Origin: Paraburkholderia sp. BL9I2N2
GTDB taxonomy: Bacteria > Pseudomonadota > Gammaproteobacteria > Burkholderiales > Burkholderiaceae
Length of the DNA: 64,000 bases
Assembly (NCBI RefSeq): GCF_004339745.1
Contig: NZ_SMGP01000001.1
Span: 3,410,001 to 3,474,000 of the forward strand
Reading direction: 5' to 3'
Positions 29,821-38,839 of this stretch are shown here, one piece after another. Position 1 is the first letter of the stretch, and each line of letters opens with the position of its first letter. The position numbers and the translations under genes were made by a program. The notes beneath the pieces were generated by a model. That model saw nothing but the letters and a program-made list of their open reading frames with translations. It was not told the DNA's origin and made no database searches.

Positions 29821-30060
29821 GACGCTCCACGCAGAAAGCTAAGAAAAATAGGGGGTCTTTCCTCAGCCAATGGAATAGCAGTTGTCGCGTCCGGCACGCT
29901 CGGTACTACGACCGATACCATCATCGGGCGTTTTACTCGGGCGAAATCTACCGGACCGGAAGATTTGCTGGTTTTATGTTGGTGCCCGCAACGTCCGTTC
30001 AGCGTTGGCGGACACGTCCAGCACATTCGCTCCCATTGCCCTGAGCAACGTTTGGCAGCC

Positions 30061-30723
30061 TCAGATCTTTCCCCAATCCGCGCAACACGATTGCAAATGC
30101 GCGGATATTCTGTCGGTGTCAAGATATTGGGAGTGCTGTTCGCGAAAACGCTTTAACCGCGTTCGCATAAAATGATGCAACTCAACCTCTTGAAGGATAG
30201 TTTCCGGTAACGCGGGGTCGAGCACGCAATGCAAGGCAGAAAATACGGCAACGCATTCAACAGGGCAATTGTAGGCGCCGAGTGTCACGCGCAAGTGTCG
30301 CAGCGCGGGCTTTGCCCTGCGCAATGGAGATGTCTGGACGGAAACAATGCCGAGCTTTTCATGCAAAAGAAGCTCATCCGCATTCGCTGAGCATCTTACC
30401 GTGCCCATCCAGTCGTATCGATTGATGGCAAACGCTCCGAACGCGGAGACAGCAAGGCAATCCACCCACGTTACGGGATTGCGCGTGCCTGGCGCGTGCT
30501 CCAACAGGACTCCACGGCGTATAACGAACGCACTGTCGGTCATCGCCCTTAGCACCGAAGAAACACGTTTCGCTAACGGAGAACATAGCCGACGTCGCTG
30601 CGCCATCCATCCGGCGCGATCATCGTCCAGCCGCCTAGAACCCGTTGTTGGTCTCTCGGGGGATACAGCAATATCGAATGCGTTCTCGCGCGCAGGAGAA
30701 AACAACGCCTTAGCTTTTCCCAT
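30061..30723 (-). CDS. NERD-like protein lacking the catalytic E-x-K
   Basis: A 220-residue protein that aligns by eye with the NERD protein at 11310: EHAPGT with IHAPGS, WVDCLAVSAFGAFAI with EIDHLAITPFGIFVI, and QTSPLR with RTSPLR. The core aspartate is kept (D88), but the downstream E-T-K is replaced by N101-R102-Y103, and there is no N-terminal membrane anchor. It is therefore likely catalytically inactive as a nuclease. AAAGGAG precedes the ATG at 30723, supporting translation. A regulatory or pseudo-enzyme role, or early decay, are the options. Confidence 0.65.
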   Translation of the reverse strand: MGKAKALFSPARENAFDIAVSPERPTTGSRRLDDDRAGWMAQRRRLCSPLAKRVSSVLRAMTDSAFVIRRGVLLEHAPGTRNPVTWVDCLAVSAFGAFAINRYDWMGTVRCSANADELLLHEKLGIVSVQTSPLRRAKPALRHLRVTLGAYNCPVECVAVFSALHCVLDPALPETILQEVELHHFMRTRLKRFREQHSQYLDTDRISAHLQSCCADWGKI

Positions 30724-31116
30724 ATATTCTCCTTTTGTTGGCTGCAGTATCGATGCCATGAGCTTGCCAGTTACGGGTAGAAGTCAAGGTAATGGCACGA
30801 CGAGAGGGGCATCGGGATGCCTGCACGTTGGCCGGGTCAACTTGCACCGAGGCAGCATTTGAGCGTTTATTCCGCAATGCGCGGGAGCTCAAACCTAAGC
30901 CAAACCGGATTGTCGGTATGACGTATGCGAAGGAGGCAGGATTGGGGAAGAACGGCGGCGGATTGCAACCGGTGCATTGTTGGAAAGCAGAAATTCATGG
31001 AGATGCAATGCCTGCGACTACAAGGCTGAGCGTGAAAACGTCGGCGAACATCCTGCATTATCAGAAAGGAACCTATCCGTGATTTTGCTGGCGGGGCATA
31101 TCACGAGAGGTAAAAG

Positions 31117-32049
31117 TCATGGATATGCCAATGAAGAAAAAACGTACCGTCGCCTCGCAGGCAGCGGCCCGAGGGCGACCTTCATGTTGCCGACCGTGTC
31201 GGCAAATTTGAAGTACGTCGATCCTTCCTTGTCGAACACGGCTTCAAGGCCTGCGGTGTTCTTCGCGTCAAATCCGTAGATGAGGCCGGCAACGCGCGCC
31301 ACTTCAACGCTGTCGGAGCCATTGGACACAACAAACCGGTCCGCCCGGTTAATCGTCACGACATTGCTTGAGTCGTCCCATTTTGGCTTGAGGGAGTGCC
31401 CCTCCATGCCCCGAAAGACGAGCTCTTTTGCAGGCCTTTGTGAGAAGCGGATCTGAATGTGCGTGTCGTCGCCGTCCCGGATCGCTAGCGCACCGAACCT
31501 GGCGGCGAGACCACCGTCCTGCGGCTGCACTTTGTCGCCCGTGCTGACGACTACTCCCGACGCGGGCAACACGCTTGCTGCCGCTGTTTCCATCGCAGAC
31601 TGCGCAGGCGCGGCGCTTGCCACATAGTTCACCCCGGTCGATTTGGCGGCCGCGCGACACAACGTCACGTGGTGCGCGGTGAAATCGACGTCAGCGTAGA
31701 GATTCACTGCCCCAACAGGCGGTCGAGCGACTGCATCCAGTTCTCGCCGTCTCGGGTTGCAAAGCTCTGCGCGTTCGTCAGGTCGACGTCTTTTTGCGCC
31801 GAGCCGCTCCAACCTTGCGGGACCAGCGACTTGACCATCTGCGCAAGCGGCAACGTTGCACTCATCGGACGCGTCGTCTCCAGACTGGGTCGCGGACCAA
31901 TCAGTGCGAGGCGGTTCTCCCGCAATCATCGCTGCGTTGAACGAGTTAGCGTCAGCAGGTTTTTTGGCATTCGCCGCCGTCATTTGCAATGCCGTCGCCG
32001 CAAGCAGAACGAGAACGCCGAGCGTCGGACGGTGATATCGGGAGGTCAT
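31117..32049 (-). pseudogene. Conjugation/type IV secretion outer-membrane protein (TcpQ/VirB9-like), frameshifted
   Basis: An N-terminal signal peptide (GVLVLLAATALQMTAANA) is in one frame. The next segment (MVKSLVPQGWSGSAQKDVDL, TRDGENWMQSLDRLLGQ) is in another, between about 31925 and 31707. The C-terminal part (NLYADVDFTAHHVTLCRA, THIQIRFSQRPAKELVF, STYFKFADTVGNM) returns to the first frame. The middle matches TcpQ/PilL-type domains and the end resembles a VirB9-like beta domain. Two compensating indels inactivate it or leave an altered centre. It starts six bases after the virB8-like stop. Confidence 0.6.
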
Positions 32050-32054
32050 CCTGG

Positions 32055-32758
32055 TCAAGCTCCACCGGTCCGCTCAAGGCGGAAGAACGGAATGTAAATG
32101 CCGAAAGGATTTGCGGCGCGTCGGCGGTTGGCGCCACGATCTGGTAGCGAAGCGTCAGCGCATACGACTCCACGTCGGGCTTGCCGGTCGCGGCCGCCCG
32201 CGAGGTCGTCGTTGTGAACTCAACGAGAACTGTCTGATCTTCAAGCAGCGCGATGTTGCGCACATTCACTTCGCGGATCAGCTTGGGATTTGCGGTGATC
32301 TGCTGGAAAGGGGCGTCATCGCGCAGCCAGCTTTTGAACTGGTCGGTTGCAGCCCCAATCATCTGGGCCTTCACCGAGTTGATGTTTGACGACATGCGCG
32401 ACGTCGTCAGGCTGTCGATCAGCACCGGCTCGATCGTGAACCAGCGCACCGCCATGTCGCGCATGCTCGTGCGCACGGCTTGCGAATCTGGCTTGTAGGC
32501 GATGAGCTCGGTGACTACGGGATGACCGCTCACGTCCGCCGACACACCGACTACGCGCGTAACCGACGGCGGCGGCTGTCGAATCCAGACGGCCCCTGCA
32601 GCAACGGGAGCCGAGGCGAACGCGATGAGCATCCAGCGATTGCTCTCGACCTTAAGCCGCGTGCTCGTCTCGAAAATGACTTTCGATGGATCTTCCTCGG
32701 CATACATGCCGGGGGCCGTCGAAAGCGCGGCCTGCCGCTTGTTCCTGAAAATGCGCAT
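32055..32758 (-). pseudogene. VirB8/DotI-like conjugation protein, frameshifted near the 3' end
   Basis: A cytoplasmic N-terminus and one transmembrane helix (WMLIAFASAPVAAGAVWI) precede a periplasmic VirB8-like domain (SVKAQMIGAATDQFKSWL, REVNVRNIALLEDQTVLVEF). After TADAPQ the annotated frame runs into junk. Adding one A in the CAAATCC run restores NPFGIYIPFFRLERTGGA and a stop at 32055, the ending expected for DotI/TraM-type proteins. So a single-base deletion near 32107 is the lesion. AAGGG precedes the ATG at 32758. It would sit in the inner-membrane part of a conjugation machine; no other machine genes remain nearby. Confidence 0.7.
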
Positions 32759-33239
32759 GGCAACCCTTGATGAATGGCTACCGTTGAAACAATTTCTAAC
32801 CAGGCTTTTGCGGCGAAAGGCACAGAGATTTAACTGCCTTTTCAGCAACACGTCGTTGGCGCTTTACGCCTCTCCAAACGCTGCCGTGTAACGCGTTACG
32901 GGTCTAGATGCGAAAAGGCCATCAATTTCGCGCATCATTCCGAGGAAACCAACGAAGGCCCTGTGTTACCGGTTGTACACGTGAATCACCCATTATTCCC
33001 TTGGTCTATAACTGGTGATCGCCGGCTGCCACCGTTTCCCGTTTCCGATCAATGGGTTATCTCCAGTCCTGCCGTTCAGGATTTTTAACGCGTTATACGT
33101 GTACACGTGCTACGCGAACCGCTGACGTGCTCGGATCTGGTGTACGGGGGAGTTGAGGCGGGAGATTGAAGGCGGTGGAGGTTTTAGCTGAGAATCTGAT
33201 TGTCGAAGTCGGAAACCAGCAAACAACAAACCATCCACC
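32759..33239. other. Upstream region of the conjugation remnant; no gene
   Basis: No coding sequence was recognised. Repeated GTACACGTG-like words occur near 32976 and 33100, but they do not form a clear regular array. The left end of the IS256 fragment should lie just before 33240. Confidence 0.35.
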
Positions 33240-33780
33240 ATGAACAAGTCTACGGAAAAACCGGTTGTCGGTCTATCGGAAACCGGTCTGGGCCTGGACG
33301 AATTGGTCCGTCACGGAGCCCGGCAGGTAATTCAACAGGCGATCGAAGCAGAGCTGGCAGCGTTGCTGGAGCGGTTCGAAAACGTCAAGACGTTGCACGG
33401 ACAACGCGCGGTGGTGCGCAATGGCTATTTGCCGGAGCGCGAGGTGTTGACGGCGCCCGGCCCGATTGCGGTGAAGGTGCCCAAGGTTCGCGATCGTTCA
33501 GGATCAGGCGTGAAGTTCAATACATCGATTGTGCCACCGTATGTGCGCAAGTCGCCGCGCGTGAGCGCCGCGTTGCCGTGGCTTTATCTGAAAGGCATCT
33601 CAACGGGCGACACGAGCGAGGCGTTGAGCGTGCTGCTTGGTGATGACGCGAAAGGCCTGTCGGCGAATGTGGTGAGCCGCCTGAAAGCGCAATGGGCTGA
33701 GGACCATGCGAGCTGAAGCCGACGTGATCTGTCGAAGTCGCGCTACGTGTACTGGTGGGTCGACGGTATTCACACCTGTG
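33240..33780 (+). pseudogene. IS256-family transposase, 5' fragment
   Basis: It encodes the N-terminal part of an IS256 (Mutator-like) transposase: LAALLERFENVKTLHGQRAV, VVRNGYLPEREVLTAPGPI, VPKVRDRSGSGVKFNTSIVPPYVRKSP. After residue 158 a TGA replaces the expected Trp codon (S-W becomes S-stop), and the frame then continues SRRDLSKSRYVYWWVDGIHT, which holds the first catalytic Asp. It is cut at about 33780 by an IS4 fragment in opposite orientation. The remaining 60% is absent. Confidence 0.85.
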
Positions 33781-33789
33781 GCTGAATTT

Positions 33790-34178
33790 TCGGTCGGCGT
33801 AAACAAGCAAGTACCCCTTGAAGTGGTGGTTCGCCTTATCTTGCGCAACCCAGTTTGCGGCCGATTCGTGAAACGACCACGCCACGGGGGACGGGGAGAT
33901 GTGCTGCCGCGCCGGGGCGACGGTGCTGTTATTGACAGATGACACATCGGCTGCGGGTAGCGCAAGGTCCAATTGATCGACTGGTGCCGGTTTAACGCCA
34001 GCGCAATCACCAGCCGTCAACCCGCGGGGCGGATAGCCGACGCCGATGCACACTGGCACTGCCACTCGCCTTCACTGCATACTCGATCCATTCGTACGGC
34101 AGATGCTCGCCCAGCCGAGCCCATTCAAGCGGCGGCTGTGATTCAACGAGCAGGCGCGGAGGCGATGAAAGTTAACGT
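33790..34178 (-). pseudogene. IS4-family transposase, N-terminal fragment
   Basis: Pieces in different frames read LGEHLPYEWIEYAVKASGSAS with VHRRRL, VIALALNRHQSI, VDQLDLALPAAD, SPVAWSFHESAANWVAQDKA and KGYLLVYA. This is the ordered N-terminal domain of an IS4 transposase. Frameshifts and loss of the catalytic core mark it as a remnant. It is truncated on both sides, by the IS256 fragment and by the IS110-family copy at 34221. Confidence 0.65.
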
Positions 34179-34315
34179 CGCCACATCCCGTCTACAACCG
34201 ATTTGCGCCAAAAACGGAATGCCATTCGGCCGCTTAGATACTATGAGGGCAGTAGAAGCGAAGCCTGAGGAGTAAAACGGAATATGCAAACCGTTTTCTT
34301 CATGGGAGCACGCAA

Positions 34316-35461
34316 ATGGACACGCCCGGCATGACCCGTAGTGGGCAGGATGTAAAGGTGGTCGGCTCGTTGTATGTCGCTTTCGAGTTGGGCGACAGGA
34401 GCTGGAAGCTTTGTCTTGGCGATGGCATTCGCTCGCCGAGCCGGTGTACGGTGGCTGCCGGCGATACCGCGGCAGTCCTGAAGGCGATTGCGAGAGCGAA
34501 GGTGCGTTGCCGCCTGCCCGACGACGCTCCGGTTCGCAGCTGCTACGAAGCCGGACGTGATGGTTTCTGGCTGCACCGCTGGGCGAGCGCGCAGCGGATC
34601 TCCAACCTGGTAGTGGACCCTGCCAGCATCGAGGTAAGCCGGCGGGCACGCCGCGCGAAGACCGACCGGCTCGACGCCGACCGACTGCTCTCGATGCTGA
34701 TGCGCTACCACGCAGGCGAGCGGCGGCTATGGGCGATCGCACGTATCCCGAGCCCTGAGCAGGAAGATCAACGGCGTGTGCATCGGGAACTCGGCCGCCT
34801 TCGGCAGGAGCGCACGGCGCACAGCAACCGTGTCCGCTCGCTGCTGGTGCTGCACAACCTGCGCACTGAACACATCGGTGGGCGCACCTGGGGACGCTGG
34901 TGGGCGGAACACGCTGCGCAGCTCCTGCCGGACCTGCGTGCCGAGATTGACCGTGAGCTCGAGCGGCTCGCTCTTGTCGCCCGGCAGATCAGGACGCTTG
35001 AGACAATGCAGGCTCATCAGGTGCGCAACGGCGAGCAACCGGCCATTGCCGGGCTGGCACGGCTGGCGGGCATTGGCACCGGCAGTGCATGGACACTCGT
35101 GAAGGAACTGTTCGGATGGCGGCGGTTTGGTAATCGCCGCGAGCTCGCCGGCTGTCTGGGCCTGGCGCCAACGCCATATGCAAGCGGCACCAGTGAAGTC
35201 GAACAGGGCATCAGCAAGGCGGGCAACAAGCGGGTGCGATGGCTGATGGTGGAGCTTGCATGGAGCTGGCTGCGCTTCCAGCCGGCCAGCGAGCTGAGCA
35301 AATGGTTCAACCAGCGTTTCGGCGCTGCGGGCAAGCGTTCGCGACGCATCGGCATTGTCGCGCTTGCGCGCCGTCTTGCAATCGCAATATGGCGCTATCT
35401 CGAACATGGCGAATTTCCGGCAGGGGCAAAGCTCAAACCGGTGACAGCGGCGGAGCTGTAA
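34316..35461 (+). CDS. IS110-family transposase, left copy
   Basis: A 381-residue DEDD recombinase with D/E motifs in VGSLYVAFELGDRSWKL, RSCYEAGRDGFWLHRW and RRARRAKTDRLDADRLL. The C-terminal Transposase_20 domain (LAGIGTGSAWTLVKELFGWR, GCLGLAPTPYASGTSEVEQGISKAGNKRVRWL) includes the serine nucleophile region. The frame is complete. Only about 95 bp of the element lie upstream, but some 350 bp of shared non-coding DNA lie downstream, which is the IS1111-type layout. The inverted copy at 37647 encodes the identical protein. Confidence 0.93.
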   Translation: MDTPGMTRSGQDVKVVGSLYVAFELGDRSWKLCLGDGIRSPSRCTVAAGDTAAVLKAIARAKVRCRLPDDAPVRSCYEAGRDGFWLHRWASAQRISNLVVDPASIEVSRRARRAKTDRLDADRLLSMLMRYHAGERRLWAIARIPSPEQEDQRRVHRELGRLRQERTAHSNRVRSLLVLHNLRTEHIGGRTWGRWWAEHAAQLLPDLRAEIDRELERLALVARQIRTLETMQAHQVRNGEQPAIAGLARLAGIGTGSAWTLVKELFGWRRFGNRRELAGCLGLAPTPYASGTSEVEQGISKAGNKRVRWLMVELAWSWLRFQPASELSKWFNQRFGAAGKRSRRIGIVALARRLAIAIWRYLEHGEFPAGAKLKPVTAAEL

Positions 35462-35489
35462 CCTGAGCAGCGACCCTCATTCAACGCAG

Positions 35490-35660
35490 GTCAGGCAGGT
35501 TTGCGCACCCGGACAGTAAGAGGGTTGCCCGGCGGGTAACCGTAGTTTTAGATGGGGTGCCTCGGTAACGGAGTGGTCCCAGCGCTCTGCGCATGCGGTA
35601 TGTGGTGACCGGCCTGGTGCCGGCACGGATAGAAGTTACACCGGGCAGACCGCCCGGATA
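35490..35660 (+). ncRNA. Candidate structured (bridge) RNA downstream of IS110-family transposase
   Basis: Three strong hairpins occur in 135 bases: GGTTGCCC-GGC-GGGTAACC (35523-35541), GTG-A-CCGGC-loop-GCCGG-CAC (35605-35626) and CCGGGC-AGACC-GCCCGG (35641-35657). The segment is non-coding and preserved in the inverted copy. In IS1111-type relatives the bridge RNA is encoded after the transposase, which fits this position. Guide loops were not assigned. Confidence 0.4.
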
Positions 35661-35797
35661 TCAGACACTCCGGCCTCTAACTTCCTGCTGAACAGTCACA
35701 AAGGATTCCAAACAGAAATAGATATCACACCACCTCAAATGGAGGCCGCTGACTTGAGGAAAGCAAATCGCTAAAGGGCTTGACTTCCCATGCCCCA

Positions 35798-37310
35798 TAG
35801 AAATCTTACTGTGTCATAAAGTCACCGCGTCTCACCGGACTTCGGCAGCATGGGCATACGTCGAGACTGGCGACAAGCCGCACGGTGAGTTGATAGCGAA
35901 TGGTAGCGAGCGAATCAGCCGTGTGGCGTTGCGCGCGGCGAACTTCCCCTCGCAATGTAATCTTCGGGAACAGCAGGTGTCTGGCGTGCTGCGAAGTTTT
36001 TTTTGGCGCTCACTGGGGTGCCGGTAGCGAGACGTTCAGCGAGCAGAAACCCGTAGGCCGCAATGGCCAGGGCTGCATGGTGATGAAATCCGCGCCACCC
36101 TCGACATTCGTAGTGCCCCAGCCCCAGTTCCTGCTTCAGATCCTGGTAGTCCCGTTCAATGCGCCAGCGCATATGTGCGGACGCCACGAGTTGCGCCAGG
36201 CCGGTGTCGGCCGGCAGATTGGAGAGGTAGTATTTCAGCGGGTCTGCGTCGTCAGCGGGCCACTCGATGAGCAGCCACTGCTCGGGGCGTAACCGCGCCT
36301 TGCCGGTATTGCCACCCGCGTGGCGCACACGAACCGCTGCGAAACGCCCGCTGAGTGTTTCGTTCGAACCCTCGCGCCAACTGAGCGTCGTGAAGGCAGT
36401 AGCAGGCAGTGAATGGGCCAGTTTTTTCACGTTCACCGGTTGCCGGGAGGGCGTACGGCGGGGCACCGCAGGCGGGCGCCCCATGCCGCCATATGGTTTC
36501 GGCGGCAATGGTTCGACGCCCGGTGGCCAGACCACCAGCGCCGACGTGATACCGACCACGTAAGCCAGGCCCAGATCGTCCAGACGTTGCCGGAATGCGT
36601 TATCGATGCCGTAACCTGCATCCGCGAGCACGCAGTGCCGCGGTGCCCCGGCAGCCAGTAAGGTCTCGATCTGCCGCAGTGCAATCTCCGCCTTGGTCTC
36701 AAACCCGATATGCGCAGGAATGCCGGCTCTCGCGCGCCGCGCGTCATCCTCTGCCCACTCTTGCGGCACATAGAGTTGCCACGCCACCGGAATGCTGGCC
36801 TGCTCGCAGGCTAGGGAGACACTCACCGCGATCTGGCAATAATCCTGTTTCCCGAGCACGCCGCAGTACTGGCGCGCCACGCCTACCGAATGACGGCCCT
36901 TCTTCGGGAAGCCCGTGTCGTCCACTATCCAAAAGCCGCCGGCGGAAAAGTCCATTCGCGGCACGACCCACTGACAGACCCGACGCAGCAGTTCATCGTC
37001 CGACCAGTCGGCCTTCGCAACGAAGTGGTGCAAGGCCTGATGCCGCGCGCTGGCGTGAAGCGGGTCAACACTGGCGGCCATCGGTTCGACGCTCTTGCGC
37101 GTCAATGGCAGCATCAGGCCGGTGCAATAGGCCTTCAGGCCCGCGTGCCGGTCCGCATGACCCAGGCCTCCAGCCAGATGCTCAATGTACTGCTCAAACC
37201 GGGTTTGCGCGTTCATTGATCCTCGCCTTATGCCTGGATATCCTTATTGTATTTGACGATCAGGGTTTTCGGTATCGAACACCCCCATTTGTGACACAGT
37301 AAGATTTCTA
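35798..37310 (-). mobile_element. IS701-family element between the two IS110-family copies
   Basis: The sequence TAGAAATCTTACTGTGTCA stands at the left boundary (35798-35816) and its complement at the right (37292-37310). These look like terminal inverted repeats of the IS701 element. The two IS110-family copies end exactly outside them. The assignment of these 19 bases to IS701 rather than to the IS110 copies is inference. Confidence 0.55.
35915..37216 (-). CDS. IS701-family transposase
   Basis: A 433-residue DDE transposase. Catalytic acids are likely D in GFWIVDDTGFPKKGRHSVGV, D in HCVLADAGYGIDNAF and E in RWRIERDYQDLKQELGLGHYE. The DDTGFPKKG motif is diagnostic of IS701-type proteins. 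The frame is intact. It is the only gene in the centre of the large inverted repeat and is transcribed towards the left copy. Confidence 0.92.
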   Translation of the reverse strand: MNAQTRFEQYIEHLAGGLGHADRHAGLKAYCTGLMLPLTRKSVEPMAASVDPLHASARHQALHHFVAKADWSDDELLRRVCQWVVPRMDFSAGGFWIVDDTGFPKKGRHSVGVARQYCGVLGKQDYCQIAVSVSLACEQASIPVAWQLYVPQEWAEDDARRARAGIPAHIGFETKAEIALRQIETLLAAGAPRHCVLADAGYGIDNAFRQRLDDLGLAYVVGITSALVVWPPGVEPLPPKPYGGMGRPPAVPRRTPSRQPVNVKKLAHSLPATAFTTLSWREGSNETLSGRFAAVRVRHAGGNTGKARLRPEQWLLIEWPADDADPLKYYLSNLPADTGLAQLVASAHMRWRIERDYQDLKQELGLGHYECRGWRGFHHHAALAIAAYGFLLAERLATGTPVSAKKNFAARQTPAVPEDYIARGSSPRATPHG

Positions 37311-37447
37311 TGGGGCATGGGAAGTCAAGCCCTTTAGCGATTTGCTTTCCTCAAGTCAGCGGCCTCCATTTGAGGTGGTGTGATATCTATTTCTGTTTGG
37401 AATCCTTTGTGACTGTTCAGCAGGAAGTTAGAGGCCGGAGTGTCTGA

Positions 37448-37618
37448 TATCCGGGCGGTCTGCCCGGTGTAACTTCTATCCGTGCCGGCACCAGGCCGGT
37501 CACCACATACCGCATGCGCAGAGCGCTGGGACCACTCCGTTACCGAGGCACCCCATCTAAAACTACGGTTACCCGCCGGGCAACCCTCTTACTGTCCGGG
37601 TGCGCAAACCTGCCTGAC
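37448..37618 (-). ncRNA. Candidate bridge RNA, mirror copy
   Basis: This is the reverse-complement copy of 35490-35660 with the same three hairpins, following the right-hand transposase. No base difference was noticed in this segment. Confidence 0.4.
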
Positions 37619-37646
37619 CTGCGTTGAATGAGGGTCGCTGCTCAGG

Positions 37647-38792
37647 TTACAGCTCCGCCGCTGTCACCGGTTTGAGCTTTGCCCCTGCCGGAAATTCGCC
37701 ATGTTCGAGATAGCGCCATATTGCGATTGCAAGACGGCGCGCAAGCGCGACAATGCCGATGCGTCGCGAACGCTTGCCCGCAGCGCCGAAGCGCTGGTTG
37801 AACCATTTGCTCAGCTCGCTGGCCGGCTGGAAGCGCAGCCAGCTCCATGCAAGCTCCACCATCAGCCATCGCACCCGCTTGTTGCCCGCCTTGCTGATGC
37901 CCTGTTCGACTTCACTGGTGCCGCTTGCATATGGCGTTGGCGCCAGGCCCAGACAGCCGGCGAGCTCGCGGCGATTACCAAACCGCCGCCATCCGAACAG
38001 TTCCTTCACGAGTGTCCATGCACTGCCGGTGCCAATGCCCGCCAGCCGTGCCAGCCCGGCAATGGCCGGTTGCTCGCCGTTGCGCACCTGATGAGCCTGC
38101 ATTGTCTCAAGCGTCCTGATCTGCCGGGCGACAAGAGCGAGCCGCTCGAGCTCACGGTCAATCTCGGCACGCAGGTCCGGCAGGAGCTGCGCAGCGTGTT
38201 CCGCCCACCAGCGTCCCCAGGTGCGCCCACCGATGTGTTCAGTGCGCAGGTTGTGCAGCACCAGCAGCGAGCGGACACGGTTGCTGTGCGCCGTGCGCTC
38301 CTGCCGAAGGCGGCCGAGTTCCCGATGCACACGCCGTTGATCTTCCTGCTCAGGGCTCGGGATACGTGCGATCGCCCATAGCCGCCGCTCGCCTGCGTGG
38401 TAGCGCATCAGCATCGAGAGCAGTCGGTCGGCGTCGAGCCGGTCGGTCTTCGCGCGGCGTGCCCGCCGGCTTACCTCGATGCTGGCAGGGTCCACTACCA
38501 GGTTGGAGATCCGCTGCGCGCTCGCCCAGCGGTGCAGCCAGAAACCATCACGTCCGGCTTCGTAGCAGCTGCGAACCGGAGCGTCGTCGGGCAGGCGGCA
38601 ACGCACCTTCGCTCTCGCAATCGCCTTCAGGACTGCCGCGGTATCGCCGGCAGCCACCGTACACCGGCTCGGCGAGCGAATGCCATCGCCAAGACAAAGC
38701 TTCCAGCTCCTGTCGCCCAACTCGAAAGCGACATACAACGAGCCGACCACCTTTACATCCTGCCCACTACGGGTCATGCCGGGCGTGTCCAT
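37647..38792 (-). CDS. IS110-family transposase, right copy
   Basis: It encodes the same 381-residue protein as 34316-35461, in inverted orientation; one silent change was noticed. The complete frame and shared downstream structured DNA suggest a recent second insertion of the same element. It lies against the 3' end of wecB, whose final codons are replaced by IS sequence. Confidence 0.93.
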   Translation of the reverse strand: MDTPGMTRSGQDVKVVGSLYVAFELGDRSWKLCLGDGIRSPSRCTVAAGDTAAVLKAIARAKVRCRLPDDAPVRSCYEAGRDGFWLHRWASAQRISNLVVDPASIEVSRRARRAKTDRLDADRLLSMLMRYHAGERRLWAIARIPSPEQEDQRRVHRELGRLRQERTAHSNRVRSLLVLHNLRTEHIGGRTWGRWWAEHAAQLLPDLRAEIDRELERLALVARQIRTLETMQAHQVRNGEQPAIAGLARLAGIGTGSAWTLVKELFGWRRFGNRRELAGCLGLAPTPYASGTSEVEQGISKAGNKRVRWLMVELAWSWLRFQPASELSKWFNQRFGAAGKRSRRIGIVALARRLAIAIWRYLEHGEFPAGAKLKPVTAAEL

Positions 38793-38839
38793 TTGCGTGC
38801 TCCCATGAAGAAAACGGTTTGCATATTCCGTTTTACTCC

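Noticed and set aside
29805..30122. 105-codon minus-strand frame between the small membrane-protein gene and the NERD-like gene
   Set aside because: No ribosome-binding site, no motif and mixed composition; it probably is intergenic sequence.
32970..33120. Repeated GTACACGTG-like words as an iteron origin
   Set aside because: Only two or three irregular occurrences, no replication gene and no consistent spacing.
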